Positions 6,705 through 12,992 of a DNA stretch of 12,992 nucleotides are shown here, piece after piece. Every line of letters starts with the position of its first letter. Within the stretch, counting starts at the first letter, position 1. The stretch is from Candidatus Caldarchaeum sp. (lineage in GTDB: Archaea; Thermoproteota; Nitrososphaeria_A; Caldarchaeales; Caldarchaeaceae), in NCBI GenBank assembly GCA_025054795.1, contig JANWZU010000197.1:1-12992 (forward strand), written 5' to 3'. Under the pieces are notes generated by a model. The model was given only the letters and a program-made list of their open reading frames with translations, searched no databases and was not told the DNA's origin. The position numbers and the translations under genes were made by a program.

Positions 6705-6713
6705 TTATATTTA
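6705..6713. promoter_or_regulatory. TATA box between the amidase remnant and the four-cysteine gene
   Basis: TTATATTTA on the plus strand is centred about 28 bp before the TTG at 6737. Read in the opposite direction (TAAATATAA) it is 26 bp from the in-frame GTG at 6683 of the amidase remnant. It may serve both directions; only the plus-strand gene is intact. Confidence 0.45.
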
Positions 6714-6736
6714 GGGCTGTTTCTCTGTTTGGAGGC

Positions 6737-6985
6737 TTGGAGACAAAGTTCTACGTGGAGGTTAAGGTGGCTGACAAGCCTCTGAAGGCTGACCAAGCGG
6801 TTCTCGACGCCGTTAAAGAGGTTGTCAAGGGAAAGATGCTTGCACGGATGAAGAAGGAGTACGTCGACTGCCCCGTCGAAGGCTCTCAAGTGCCGTTTTT
6901 AAGCTGCTTCGCCTGCGTAAGCCACATAAGAAGAGTCAAGGGAGTTGTTCACTGCGCCGGCGTTGAGAGAAGGCTGAGAGCTTGA
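6737..6985 (+). CDS. Small four-cysteine protein of unknown function
   Basis: An 82-residue protein that I do not recognise as a named family. The N-terminal half is a mixed strand/helix segment (METKFYVEVK, then a helix around 20-41 with many lysines). The C-terminal half carries four cysteines, C45 (DCPVEGS), C57 and C60 (LSCFAC) and C73 (VHCAG), giving C-x11-C-x2-C-x12-C, which would suit a small zinc site or possibly an iron-sulfur site. There is no signal peptide or membrane segment. The start is TTG 6737, chosen because TATA at 6705-6713 lies about 28 bp upstream; a GGAGG at 6731-6735 is too close to act as a normal ribosome site. It is coupled to the next gene by a TTGA overlap. Cysteine spacing and codon use look like real coding sequence, but function is unknown. 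Confidence 0.72.
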   Translation: METKFYVEVKVADKPLKADQAVLDAVKEVVKGKMLARMKKEYVDCPVEGSQVPFLSCFACVSHIRRVKGVVHCAGVERRLRA

Positions 6986-7227
6986 AGAGGTCTCCTCTGC
7001 TTTTCTCAGGAGGACTGGTCTTCCTCTTCGGAGTTTTCCTAGCGCTGGCCGGGCTGCCTTTCTCGTACATCTTCGTATTCTCAGGCCTTATCATGGCTGC
7101 GCTCGGGCTTTTCATATCACCTCCGCCATCAGTCGAGCCTGAGAAAGGCAAGAAGTTCTGCTGGTACTGCTACGAGCAGATACCTGATGACGCAGGAATA
7201 TGCCCCCACTGCCGACTCAAACAGTAA
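6982..7227 (+). CDS. Small membrane protein with C-terminal zinc ribbon
   Basis: An 81-residue protein with two membrane helices (about 7-26 and 29-46) joined by a tight turn, then a proline-rich linker SPPPSVEPEKGKK and a zinc-ribbon FCWYCYEQIPDDAGICPHCRLKQ containing two CxxC knuckles (C59-x2-C62 and C74-x2-C77). The architecture of a two-helix hairpin plus a cytoplasmic zinc ribbon recurs in many uncharacterised archaeal proteins and suggests a membrane-associated scaffold or adaptor; no specific role can be assigned. The start is TTG 6982, which overlaps the TGA of the preceding gene (TTGA), so it is probably translated by reinitiation and functions with the four-cysteine protein. Its TAA ends 3 nt before the end of the convergent HAD-PINA gene. 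Confidence 0.75.
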   Translation: MKRSPLLFSGGLVFLFGVFLALAGLPFSYIFVFSGLIMAALGLFISPPPSVEPEKGKKFCWYCYEQIPDDAGICPHCRLKQ

Positions 7228-7230
7228 GCC

Positions 7231-9690
7231 TCATTCTGTTTGAACCACTTTGACGGGTTGCTCCGAGTACAGGGCTTTGACCAAGGCTCTGCCGTTTTCA
7301 GAGTTTTTCCTAACGGCTATGACGCCTTTTCTACCCACGGTCGCCGAGAACAAGTATTTCTCCCCTGCGTAGACGTTGACTCGTTTGCCTGCGTTCTCGC
7401 TGCCAACCTCTAGATATACCGTGTTGCCGCTCTCCCTCACCTCGCATCCCAGCTCCTCGCCAGCCGTTTTCGGCTCAACGTCGAGAGAAACACCCAGCTC
7501 CTGCTCAAGCCTGTTTATCGTCTCGCCTCTGCGGCCTATCAGCCGTGGCAGAACGTCTCTGTTTACACGGACCACGGCTCTGTCTCTTCCAACCACCTCA
7601 ACCTCCACGTTTTCGTCGAACCGTGTCAAAGCCTCCCTTATCCTGCGTTCAACCTCTGCATGCTCTCTCCGCAAATCCTCCGAAACCTTCCCCACAGGTA
7701 TGATGACGTTCTCCTCGCCGTACGTGTATATCTCGTACTCCAGCCTGCCTGTCAGAAAGTCCCGGACCTCGACTAGCGGCCGCGCTAGGTCGGATTCGGT
7801 CATTCCTGTGGGCACTCTGACGACGAGCGAGAGTGTGTAGACTTTGGCTATCCTGCCTGCTTCGAGGAAGACGACTGTGTCGATTATGTGAGGTATCATA
7901 CCCAGCTCGACACGTCCTATGAACCTTTGGATTGCTCCGACGGCGTTGCTCGAGTGGACAACGCCTATCATCCCCACTCCGGCGAGCCGCATGTCGCTGA
8001 ATATCTGGAAGTCTTTGTTCTTCCTTATCTCGTCGTAGACTGTGTAGTCGGGCCTGACGAGAAGCAGTATCTCGGCTGTTTTCTCAAAGTCGCCCTCTAG
8101 GGGTGCGTACTGAGTTATCTCAGGCCCCACCTGAAGGTCTCTGGGCGACTCGAGCGTCTTGACTATCTTGCCTTTAGCGCCGTAGAATTCGGCGAGGCTT
8201 GCTGCGAAGGTGGATTTTCCGCTTCCCGGAGGCCCCGCTATCAGAATTCCTTCAGCGCTTTTCTCAAACCTCTCCATCAACGAATCCGGAAGGTTGTAGT
8301 CCTCCAGCCTAAGCCTGATTATAGGCCTTACAATCGTCACTTCGAGGCCGTCGCTGAAGGGAGGGCGCGCTACGGCTATCCTGTAGTTGCTTATCTGGGC
8401 GACGAAAGCACCGCTTCTGACTATCTCGATGCTGCCTTCAGGCCTCAGACGAGCGTGCTCAGTTATCTCTCTTATTAGGTTGTTGAGCTCAGAAGCTTCA
8501 AGAGGCCTGTCGCTAAGCCTCACAAGCTGGAAGCTCCCCGGCCTTCCTCTCTTAGCCATCAAGGGAGCGCCCTCCTTGAAGTGGAGGCTCAGCGTGTCGT
8601 CTGTGAAGTATCTTTCGAACGACATCTCAGCAGGCAGCTCGCTAGGTGGAAAATACTTCACGGCCACGCCCTCTGTCTCCGCCACAAGCGCTTGGACGTA
8701 GTCTGAGGTGTAGAGGGTTCCGTTCTCACGCCTAGCCACCTCCCTTATCAAGGCGTCTATCCTGCCCTTCCTAGCAAGCCTGATGTCGTCGAGGCTGGGC
8801 CTCTCACCTGAGAAACGCAAAACCAATCCATGAGCTTCTGCCAGCGCTCTAACTTTTTTCAGCTCGTTCAGGCCTATGAACCCGGGTTCTCTCTTCTGCG
8901 AAGCTTGGGCCTGAAGCTCGTCTATCACGGCGACGGGGATTATCAGCTCAGAGTTGTTTAGCTGGCCCTGCTCTACGAGCTGCGTTATTGTCCCGTTTAT
9001 GATGACAGAGGTGTCGGGGACAACCCGTTGAGGTCTGTCAGCTAGGCCGAGATGGTTGAGCAGCTCTGAGGGCTGGGCAACCGTCTCCTTGACTCCTGCG
9101 GCCTGCAGCACCTCTCGGTTGTGAACACCTCCCTCAAGCCCGACGAAACGGGCGCCGGCCTCGACAGCGGCCCTGTAGTCGTTGACGCTGTCTCCGACAT
9201 AGATAAGCTCTGACGGTGGAGCTGACATTCTCCTCCCCACCTCCAGCAGCACGTCGGGGCGAGGCTTCATCCGTTCAACATCATCACGGGAGACAACTGT
9301 TTCGAAGTAATATGAGAGGCCTGTTTTCTTCAGCGCCTCTAATGCAGCTTCTCGGTGTGTGTTTGTGGCAACAGCCAGCCTAACCCCGGCCCTCCTCAGT
9401 TTTTCAAGGACTTCAGCTATGTTTTCACGGGCCTGCGCCTCGGCTGCCGCCTTCCTCTCGCTGGCTTTCATAACCTCCATGGCCTGCTGCCTGAGAGCCT
9501 GCAGCTCTTCCCTAGTCAGGGTTTTCTCGGCCTTCTCGAGAAGCTCTTGGATTGACTCTCTTTCACGCATCTCAACCCCGTAGCTCTTCGCTAACTCAGC
9601 TATCTTCGCTCGGGCTGTGGCGAGGTCGAGTTTGAACTCCGTCAACGTCCCGTCGAGGTCGAATACCACGATCAACGAATTCCCCGACAT
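7231..9690 (-). CDS. HAD phosphatase fused to PIN-ATPase-KH (PINA-like) protein
   Basis: An uninterrupted 819-residue protein with four domains. Residues 1-215 are a HAD hydrolase with a helical cap (about 15-90): nucleophile motif VVFDLDGTLT (D11, D13), motif II VATNTH, K142 in MKPRPD, and GDSVND (D167, D171). Residues 220-350 are a PIN nuclease-like domain with acidic residues D226, E258, D312 and D330. Residues 360-650 are a secretion/PilT-like ATPase with Walker A GPPGSGKST (486-494) and acidic Walker B pair D553-E554. Residues 700-740 are a KH domain with GRRG (719-722), followed by a beta-rich tail. The PIN-ATPase-KH part corresponds to archaeal PINA, shown in Sulfolobus islandicus to be a hexameric ATPase that binds Hjc and promotes Holliday-junction branch migration. 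The HAD domain is extra. ATG 9690 is 26-27 bp from a TATA box shared with the thiolase gene. Confidence 0.9.
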   Translation of the reverse strand: MSGNSLIVVFDLDGTLTEFKLDLATARAKIAELAKSYGVEMRERESIQELLEKAEKTLTREELQALRQQAMEVMKASERKAAAEAQARENIAEVLEKLRRAGVRLAVATNTHREAALEALKKTGLSYYFETVVSRDDVERMKPRPDVLLEVGRRMSAPPSELIYVGDSVNDYRAAVEAGARFVGLEGGVHNREVLQAAGVKETVAQPSELLNHLGLADRPQRVVPDTSVIINGTITQLVEQGQLNNSELIIPVAVIDELQAQASQKREPGFIGLNELKKVRALAEAHGLVLRFSGERPSLDDIRLARKGRIDALIREVARRENGTLYTSDYVQALVAETEGVAVKYFPPSELPAEMSFERYFTDDTLSLHFKEGAPLMAKRGRPGSFQLVRLSDRPLEASELNNLIREITEHARLRPEGSIEIVRSGAFVAQISNYRIAVARPPFSDGLEVTIVRPIIRLRLEDYNLPDSLMERFEKSAEGILIAGPPGSGKSTFAASLAEFYGAKGKIVKTLESPRDLQVGPEITQYAPLEGDFEKTAEILLLVRPDYTVYDEIRKNKDFQIFSDMRLAGVGMIGVVHSSNAVGAIQRFIGRVELGMIPHIIDTVVFLEAGRIAKVYTLSLVVRVPTGMTESDLARPLVEVRDFLTGRLEYEIYTYGEENVIIPVGKVSEDLRREHAEVERRIREALTRFDENVEVEVVGRDRAVVRVNRDVLPRLIGRRGETINRLEQELGVSLDVEPKTAGEELGCEVRESGNTVYLEVGSENAGKRVNVYAGEKYLFSATVGRKGVIAVRKNSENGRALVKALYSEQPVKVVQTE

Positions 9691-9712
9691 TACGTCTAAC
9701 CATCAAGTATCT

Positions 9713-9720
9713 CTAATAAG
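9713..9720. promoter_or_regulatory. Central TATA-like element shared by divergent HAD-PINA and thiolase genes
   Basis: CTAATAAG (CTTATTAG on the other strand) is centred at 9716.5, exactly 26.5 bp from both the ATG at 9690 (minus) and the GTG at 9743 (plus). One element could position transcription in both directions, giving leaderless mRNAs both ways. Spacing is directly measurable; bidirectional use is inference. Confidence 0.5.
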
Positions 9721-9742
9721 TGCATGATAAACTTGTTCTGCC

Positions 9743-10924
9743 GTGAGAGAGGTAGCAGTTGTCGGAGTGGGTCAGTCGAAGTTCGGACGAATATCCGACA
9801 TGACTCTCGCCGAGCTGGCTTGGCAGGCGGTCAAGCAAGCGCTGCAAGATGCGGGAATAACTCAGAAAGACGTTGAGATGGTTTCATTCTCCAACGTAGG
9901 AGGATGGAGCTCAGAGCCTCTGCCAGCCATAGCAGTCAACGAGTACTCAGGCGTTTCCGGAGTTGGAACCTACAGGGTTGAGGCAGCATGCGCATCGGGT
10001 TCAGCGGCCCTCGCAACAGCACACAGCCTAGTCGCATCGGGAGCCGTCGACATAGCTCTCGCAGTAGGCGTTGAGAAGATGACGGAAGTGCCGACGCCCA
10101 TGGCGGTCGAGCTCATAGGCCGTTCTGGAAACTACTTCTGGGAGTTCAGCCAGTTCGGCCTGACTTTCCCAGGGTACTACGCACTCTACGCAACCGCATA
10201 CATGAACGAGCACAGCGCCACGGAGGAGGACTTAGCCTCTGTGGCTGTGAAGAACCACTACTACGCCTCATACAACGAGAACGCCTCCTTCCAGAAGAGA
10301 ATAACCGTCGAAGATGTTTTGAAAAGCAAGTATGTTGCGTGGCCCTTGAAGCTGTACGACTGCAGCCCGATAACAGACGGGGCTGCGGCCGTGGTTTTGG
10401 CGTCGGAGGACGCGGCTCGGAAGCTGACCGACACCCCTGTGTGGATAAGGGGGATAGGCTACGCCTCCGACACCTCCAACCTCAGCAAACGTCCCAATTT
10501 CCTAAGCCTCAGAGCGGCAAGAGAAGCAGCGCAAAAAGCCTATAAAAAATCCGGAATAGACCCGTCAAGACCGCACAGACAAATTGACGTTGCGGAGGTG
10601 CATGACTGCTTCACCATCGCCGAGATAATCGCCTACGAAGACCTAGGCTTCGCTCCCCGAGGAGGAGGCCATGTTCTAGCACGTGAGGGCGAGACCTACA
10701 AGGGTGGGTTGATAGCCGTCAACCTAGACGGCGGGCTCAAGGCCAAAGGCCACCCCATAGGCGCCACCGGAGTAAGCATGGCTGCTGAGATTACGAAGCA
10801 GCTACGCCAGCAGGTCCGCGGAGAACGACAAGCAGACATAGTTAAAGGCGCAGGTTTGGCTCACAACGTCGGCGGGACAGGCCACTACGCATACGTTTCA
10901 GTTTTCTCGCTCAAGAAGAGCTGA
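9743..10924 (+). CDS. Thiolase (acetyl-CoA acetyltransferase type)
   Basis: A 393-residue archaeal/SCP2-type thiolase, which condenses or cleaves acyl-CoAs; in many archaea the homologue makes acetoacetyl-CoA for the mevalonate pathway. The nucleophile is C83 in EAACASGSAA; H287 lies in EVHDCFT and H337 in KAKGHPIGATG. At the C-terminus, AHNVGGTG (373-380) stands where bacterial biosynthetic thiolases have the second cysteine (CxG), as is typical for SCP2/archaeal thiolases. The start is GTG 9743; an in-frame TAA lies just upstream at 9728-9730, so no earlier start is likely. The DUF35 gene follows after 7 nt and is its usual partner, bridging acyl-CoA between enzymes. No HMG-CoA synthase gene is adjacent, unlike the three-gene cluster of many archaea, so a role in acyl-CoA breakdown or another condensation is also possible. 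Confidence 0.9.
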   Translation: MREVAVVGVGQSKFGRISDMTLAELAWQAVKQALQDAGITQKDVEMVSFSNVGGWSSEPLPAIAVNEYSGVSGVGTYRVEAACASGSAALATAHSLVASGAVDIALAVGVEKMTEVPTPMAVELIGRSGNYFWEFSQFGLTFPGYYALYATAYMNEHSATEEDLASVAVKNHYYASYNENASFQKRITVEDVLKSKYVAWPLKLYDCSPITDGAAAVVLASEDAARKLTDTPVWIRGIGYASDTSNLSKRPNFLSLRAAREAAQKAYKKSGIDPSRPHRQIDVAEVHDCFTIAEIIAYEDLGFAPRGGGHVLAREGETYKGGLIAVNLDGGLKAKGHPIGATGVSMAAEITKQLRQQVRGERQADIVKGAGLAHNVGGTGHYAYVSVFSLKKS

Positions 10925-10931
10925 TGAAACC

Positions 10932-11468
10932 ATGACTATGTCGAGGGAGGAGATGGAGCAGATGGTTAAGGCTTGGCTTCAGACGGTTGAGCAGATAACA
11001 CGGAGTGAGGGCCTTCCTGTTGTTCCCGACGAGAAGACCGCCGACCCGCTCTGGGTTGATGTCCGAGAGCTTCGCCTCAAGTATCTTATTCCGATAAAAC
11101 GGGTCAAGAAGTTTTTCGACGGGCTGAAGGAGGGTAAGGTCTACGCAACCCGCTGCCCCGTCAAGAACATCTACTACTTCCCGCCTCAAGCCGACTGCCC
11201 TGTATGTATGGACGAAAACCTCGAATGGGTTGAGGTTTCTGGGAGAGGCCAGCTTCTCACTTACACGGTTATACAAGTTAAGCCGGCGAGCTACATGCAC
11301 TACCCCGACTATGTTATCGCAATCGCAAGGATGGATGAAGGCTTCAACATTCTCTGCTGGATGGCTGTGGAAGACCCGGCTACTCTGAAGGTGGGGATGC
11401 ATGTTAAGCTCGTGGTTAAGAGAAGGGAGCCCGAAGGGTTCCTAACCTACTACCTAGAACCCGCCTAA
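10932..11468 (+). CDS. DUF35 OB-fold/zinc-ribbon acyl-CoA-associated protein
   Basis: A 178-residue DUF35 protein. In the archaeal thiolase/HMG-CoA-synthase complex the homologue is a scaffold that brings the two enzymes together and shares the CoA-binding site. Residues 1-50 are an unusual N-terminal extension, followed by the conserved helix VKKFFDGLKEGKVYATRC, the zinc-ribbon region (75-92) and the OB fold from about 97 (GRGQLLTYTVIQVKP). The zinc ribbon is degenerate: C75 is followed by PVK instead of a second cysteine, while C89 and C92 (CPVC) remain, so only three of four usual ligands are present. ATG 10932 is 7 nt after the thiolase stop; ATG 10938 is an in-frame alternative. A weak ribosome-site-like GAGCTGATG precedes it. 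The last 4 nt overlap the convergent GTPase gene. Confidence 0.85.
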   Translation: MTMSREEMEQMVKAWLQTVEQITRSEGLPVVPDEKTADPLWVDVRELRLKYLIPIKRVKKFFDGLKEGKVYATRCPVKNIYYFPPQADCPVCMDENLEWVEVSGRGQLLTYTVIQVKPASYMHYPDYVIAIARMDEGFNILCWMAVEDPATLKVGMHVKLVVKRREPEGFLTYYLEPA

Positions 11469-12682
11469 CCAGCTCTGCGCATAGCTGAAACAATCGACAG
11501 AACATCCCGGTCCTTAACCCTGTAGTCGCCCGGAAGACGCAGCCCTGACCTAACGTCGACAGCGTAGAGAAGGCCTTTCTCAAGCTCGGAGTGGATGCTT
11601 CGGGCTAGGTCTCTCACGGTTGAGTTGGGCGGCATGAGGTAGGCGTCTGGAAGAACGTTGCCTGACTTGTCTGAAAGCTTGGCTGCGTCGGAGACAGGGT
11701 AGACGACGCCCATGCCGAGAAGCTTGAACACAGCCACGTTTATGGCGAACTGAACACCTGTCCGCATGTACTCTCCCAGAACCCGGGACTCTATGAACTC
11801 CAGAGCCTTCCTCTGCTCTTCCGTCAACTGCTCGGGGTTGAGTATGTCGAACTCCTCCTGTCCAGGGATGTATTTTATGAAGCCTTTCTGCACAGCTCTC
11901 TTTAGAGCCAGCTCGGCTTCGGCGCTAGCTGGGATTACCATGTAGCTTGTCAAACTCTCCCGCAGCGTCTCGAAGTTTGAAGAAGCTGTCTCCAAGTCCA
12001 TTTTGTTAGCCAGCACAATCATCGGCTTAGAGACCTCCAGCAGTTTTTCGGCGAATTTTTTATCTTCGAGCATCGTCCAGTCTCCGAAATCCTTGTCCTG
12101 AAGGCCTGTGCTCTTCAACGCCGTATTGACGTGCGACGTTGTTATCTTAATGCCGTGGAGAACATCGGCAATCGCTTCGGCCAGCTCCTTGCCCGACTTC
12201 ACGTTCCGCAGAATCTTGTCCTCCTGCCTGTCTATCAACCGCATCAACCACATCACAAGCTCCTCCTGAATGTCGTAGAAATCAGCCAACGGGTTTCCTA
12301 CACCCATCTTGGTTATCCTTCCCTCCTCGTCAACGCTTCCAGAGGCGTCAATAACGTGTATCAAGGCGTCTGCCTGTGAAGCGACGGAGAGGAATTGGTT
12401 TCCAAGCCCCTTACCAGCCCACGCTCCCTTGATCAGGCCGGGCAGGTCTATCAGCTCGACCGGAATGTGCCGGTATCCTTCTATGCAGAGTGAGTTGCGT
12501 GGGTTGTCTTTGACGTTGAACTCTCTGCACACACAGGGGGTTATGGCGTATGTTGTGCCGTAGTTGGGCTGCTTCGTTGTGAACGGGTATGAGGAGACCT
12601 CTGCGTACTGCAGCGTGGCTGCGTTGAAGAAGGTTGTCTTGCCTGTGTTGGTTTTACCGATCAGCCCTATGCGGACAGTCAT
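11465..12682 (-). CDS. YchF/Obg-type GTP-binding protein with TGS domain
   Basis: A 405-residue P-loop GTPase of the archaeal YchF (Obg-related) family, thought to act with ribosomes or in translation-related stress responses. The G1 loop is IGKTNTGKTT (8-17), G3 is DLPGL (79-83), G4 is NKMD (226-229) and G5 is SAE (253-255). The NKxD at G4 argues for guanine, whereas bacterial and human YchF with NxxE prefer ATP. Between G1 and G3 there is the archaeal insertion with CVCREFNV and NPRNSLC, a cysteine cluster (C50, C52, C66) also familiar from other archaeal members. A helical region fills about 130-220 and a TGS domain ends the protein (about 325-402). ATG 12682 is preceded by a GAAGGGG at 12687-12693 and a TATA-like box about 23 bp away. 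The 3' end overlaps the DUF35 gene by 4 nt. Confidence 0.92.
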   Translation of the reverse strand: MTVRIGLIGKTNTGKTTFFNAATLQYAEVSSYPFTTKQPNYGTTYAITPCVCREFNVKDNPRNSLCIEGYRHIPVELIDLPGLIKGAWAGKGLGNQFLSVASQADALIHVIDASGSVDEEGRITKMGVGNPLADFYDIQEELVMWLMRLIDRQEDKILRNVKSGKELAEAIADVLHGIKITTSHVNTALKSTGLQDKDFGDWTMLEDKKFAEKLLEVSKPMIVLANKMDLETASSNFETLRESLTSYMVIPASAEAELALKRAVQKGFIKYIPGQEEFDILNPEQLTEEQRKALEFIESRVLGEYMRTGVQFAINVAVFKLLGMGVVYPVSDAAKLSDKSGNVLPDAYLMPPNSTVRDLARSIHSELEKGLLYAVDVRSGLRLPGDYRVKDRDVLSIVSAMRRAG

Positions 12683-12700
12683 AAAACCCCTTCAAAAAAC

Positions 12701-12709
12701 GTATTAGTC
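12701..12709 (-). promoter_or_regulatory. Candidate TATA box of the YchF-type gene
   Basis: The minus strand reads ACTAATACG, centred about 23 bp before the ATG at 12682, in the 49-nt gap after the NAD(P)H-hydrate dehydratase gene. This suggests the GTPase gene has its own promoter. The match and spacing are weaker than for the other promoters here. Confidence 0.35.
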
Positions 12710-12731
12710 TGTGAAAAACTTTATGCATCAT

Positions 12732-12992
12732 CTAAAAAACCCGGTCGTATCTCTTCAACACGTTCGGAATCTCATGTATCAGCTCTTCAGGGGTTATGTG
12801 AAGACCTTTCTTCTGCGCTGCAGCCACTCCTGCGAGGCCGTTGGCGTAAACCCCGGCCACGGCTGCGTTCATCTCGGCGACTCCTTTGGCCAGAAACCCT
12901 GCGACAACTCCCGTCAAAACGTCGCCTGTTCCGCCGACGGTCATCGCTGCAGCCAGCTCCGGCTTCCTGTTAACCACGGCTTCAACCCCGTC
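12732..12992 (-). CDS. nnrD: ADP/ATP-dependent NAD(P)H-hydrate dehydratase, C-terminal part (runs off right edge)
   Basis: The last 86 codons of an NAD(P)H-hydrate dehydratase (YjeF C-terminal, ribokinase-like fold), which restores damaged hydrated NADH/NADPH using ATP or ADP. The visible part runs DGVEAVVNRKPELAAAM, then the family signature GGTGDVLTGVVAGFLAKG with the catalytic aspartate in GTGDVL, followed by the helix with YANGLAGVAAAQ and the C-terminal TPEELIHEIPNVLKRYDRVF. The gene ends with TAG at 12732-12734. The upstream part, including any N-terminal epimerase domain, is outside the window, so whether it is a bifunctional NnrE-NnrD fusion cannot be told. It lies 49 nt upstream of the GTPase gene on the same strand. 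Confidence 0.93.
   Translation of the reverse strand, partial: DGVEAVVNRKPELAAAMTVGGTGDVLTGVVAGFLAKGVAEMNAAVAGVYANGLAGVAAAQKKGLHITPEELIHEIPNVLKRYDRVF

Noticed and set aside
7376..7840. Plus-strand open frame of 154 codons
   Set aside because: It is antisense to the KH/C-terminal part of the HAD-PINA gene and is Ser/Thr/Pro rich without any recognisable motif.
1..12992. tRNA or rRNA genes, CRISPR arrays, insertion sequences, integrase or defence genes
   Set aside because: I saw no cloverleaf-like stretch, no regularly spaced repeats, no terminal inverted repeats flanked by duplications, and no transposase or nuclease-system motifs apart from the PIN domain of the HAD-PINA protein.

Overview
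The window looks like archaeal chromosome, most likely from a thermophilic TACK-group lineage (Thaumarchaeota/Aigarchaeota-like). This rests on gene content and signals, not on a search. The content evidence is an F420H2:NADP oxidoreductase, an archaeal CDKAL1-type tRNA methylthiotransferase with TRAM domain, a PIN-ATPase-KH (PINA-like) protein, an archaeal thiolase/DUF35 pair, an archaeal YchF-type GTPase with TGS domain, and a membrane-anchored blue-copper protein. The signal evidence is A/T-rich TATA boxes centred about 26-27 bp before several start codons (leaderless transcription), GTG and TTG starts, and very tight packing.

Layout, left to right. The 5' end of a glutamate dehydrogenase gene runs off the left edge (minus). 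A divergent promoter region leads to a purine-type phosphoribosyltransferase and a radical-SAM methylthiotransferase (plus). A membrane cupredoxin (minus) meets these tail to tail and is divergent from an overlapping plus-strand operon of F420H2:NADP oxidoreductase, phosphomannomutase/phosphoglucomutase and a DedA/VTT-type membrane protein. Next is a decayed amidase-signature gene (minus), broken by an in-frame TAG and an internal deletion that removed the catalytic nucleophile region. Two small translationally coupled genes follow (plus): a four-cysteine protein and a two-TM zinc-ribbon protein. Facing them is a long minus-strand gene fusing a HAD phosphatase to a PIN-ATPase-KH protein. From its promoter diverge a thiolase and a DUF35 acyl-CoA-associated protein (plus). 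A YchF-type GTPase and the 3' end of an NAD(P)H-hydrate dehydratase gene (both minus) close the window.

Functionally this is mostly housekeeping: nitrogen/redox metabolism (Gdh, Fno, NnrD), nucleobase salvage, tRNA modification, sugar-phosphate supply for glycans, acyl-CoA metabolism, translation-associated GTPase and DNA transactions. All four convergent gene pairs end within 4 nt of each other or overlap, so terminators must lie inside opposing genes or be very short. No RNA gene, CRISPR array, IS element or integrase was seen. Apart from the amidase pseudogene (5668-6692), no stretch over 300 bases lacks a gene. The most unusual items are the HAD-PIN-ATPase-KH fusion, the CX4CX2C cluster motif in the methylthiotransferase, the amidase pseudogene, and promoters placed symmetrically between divergent genes.
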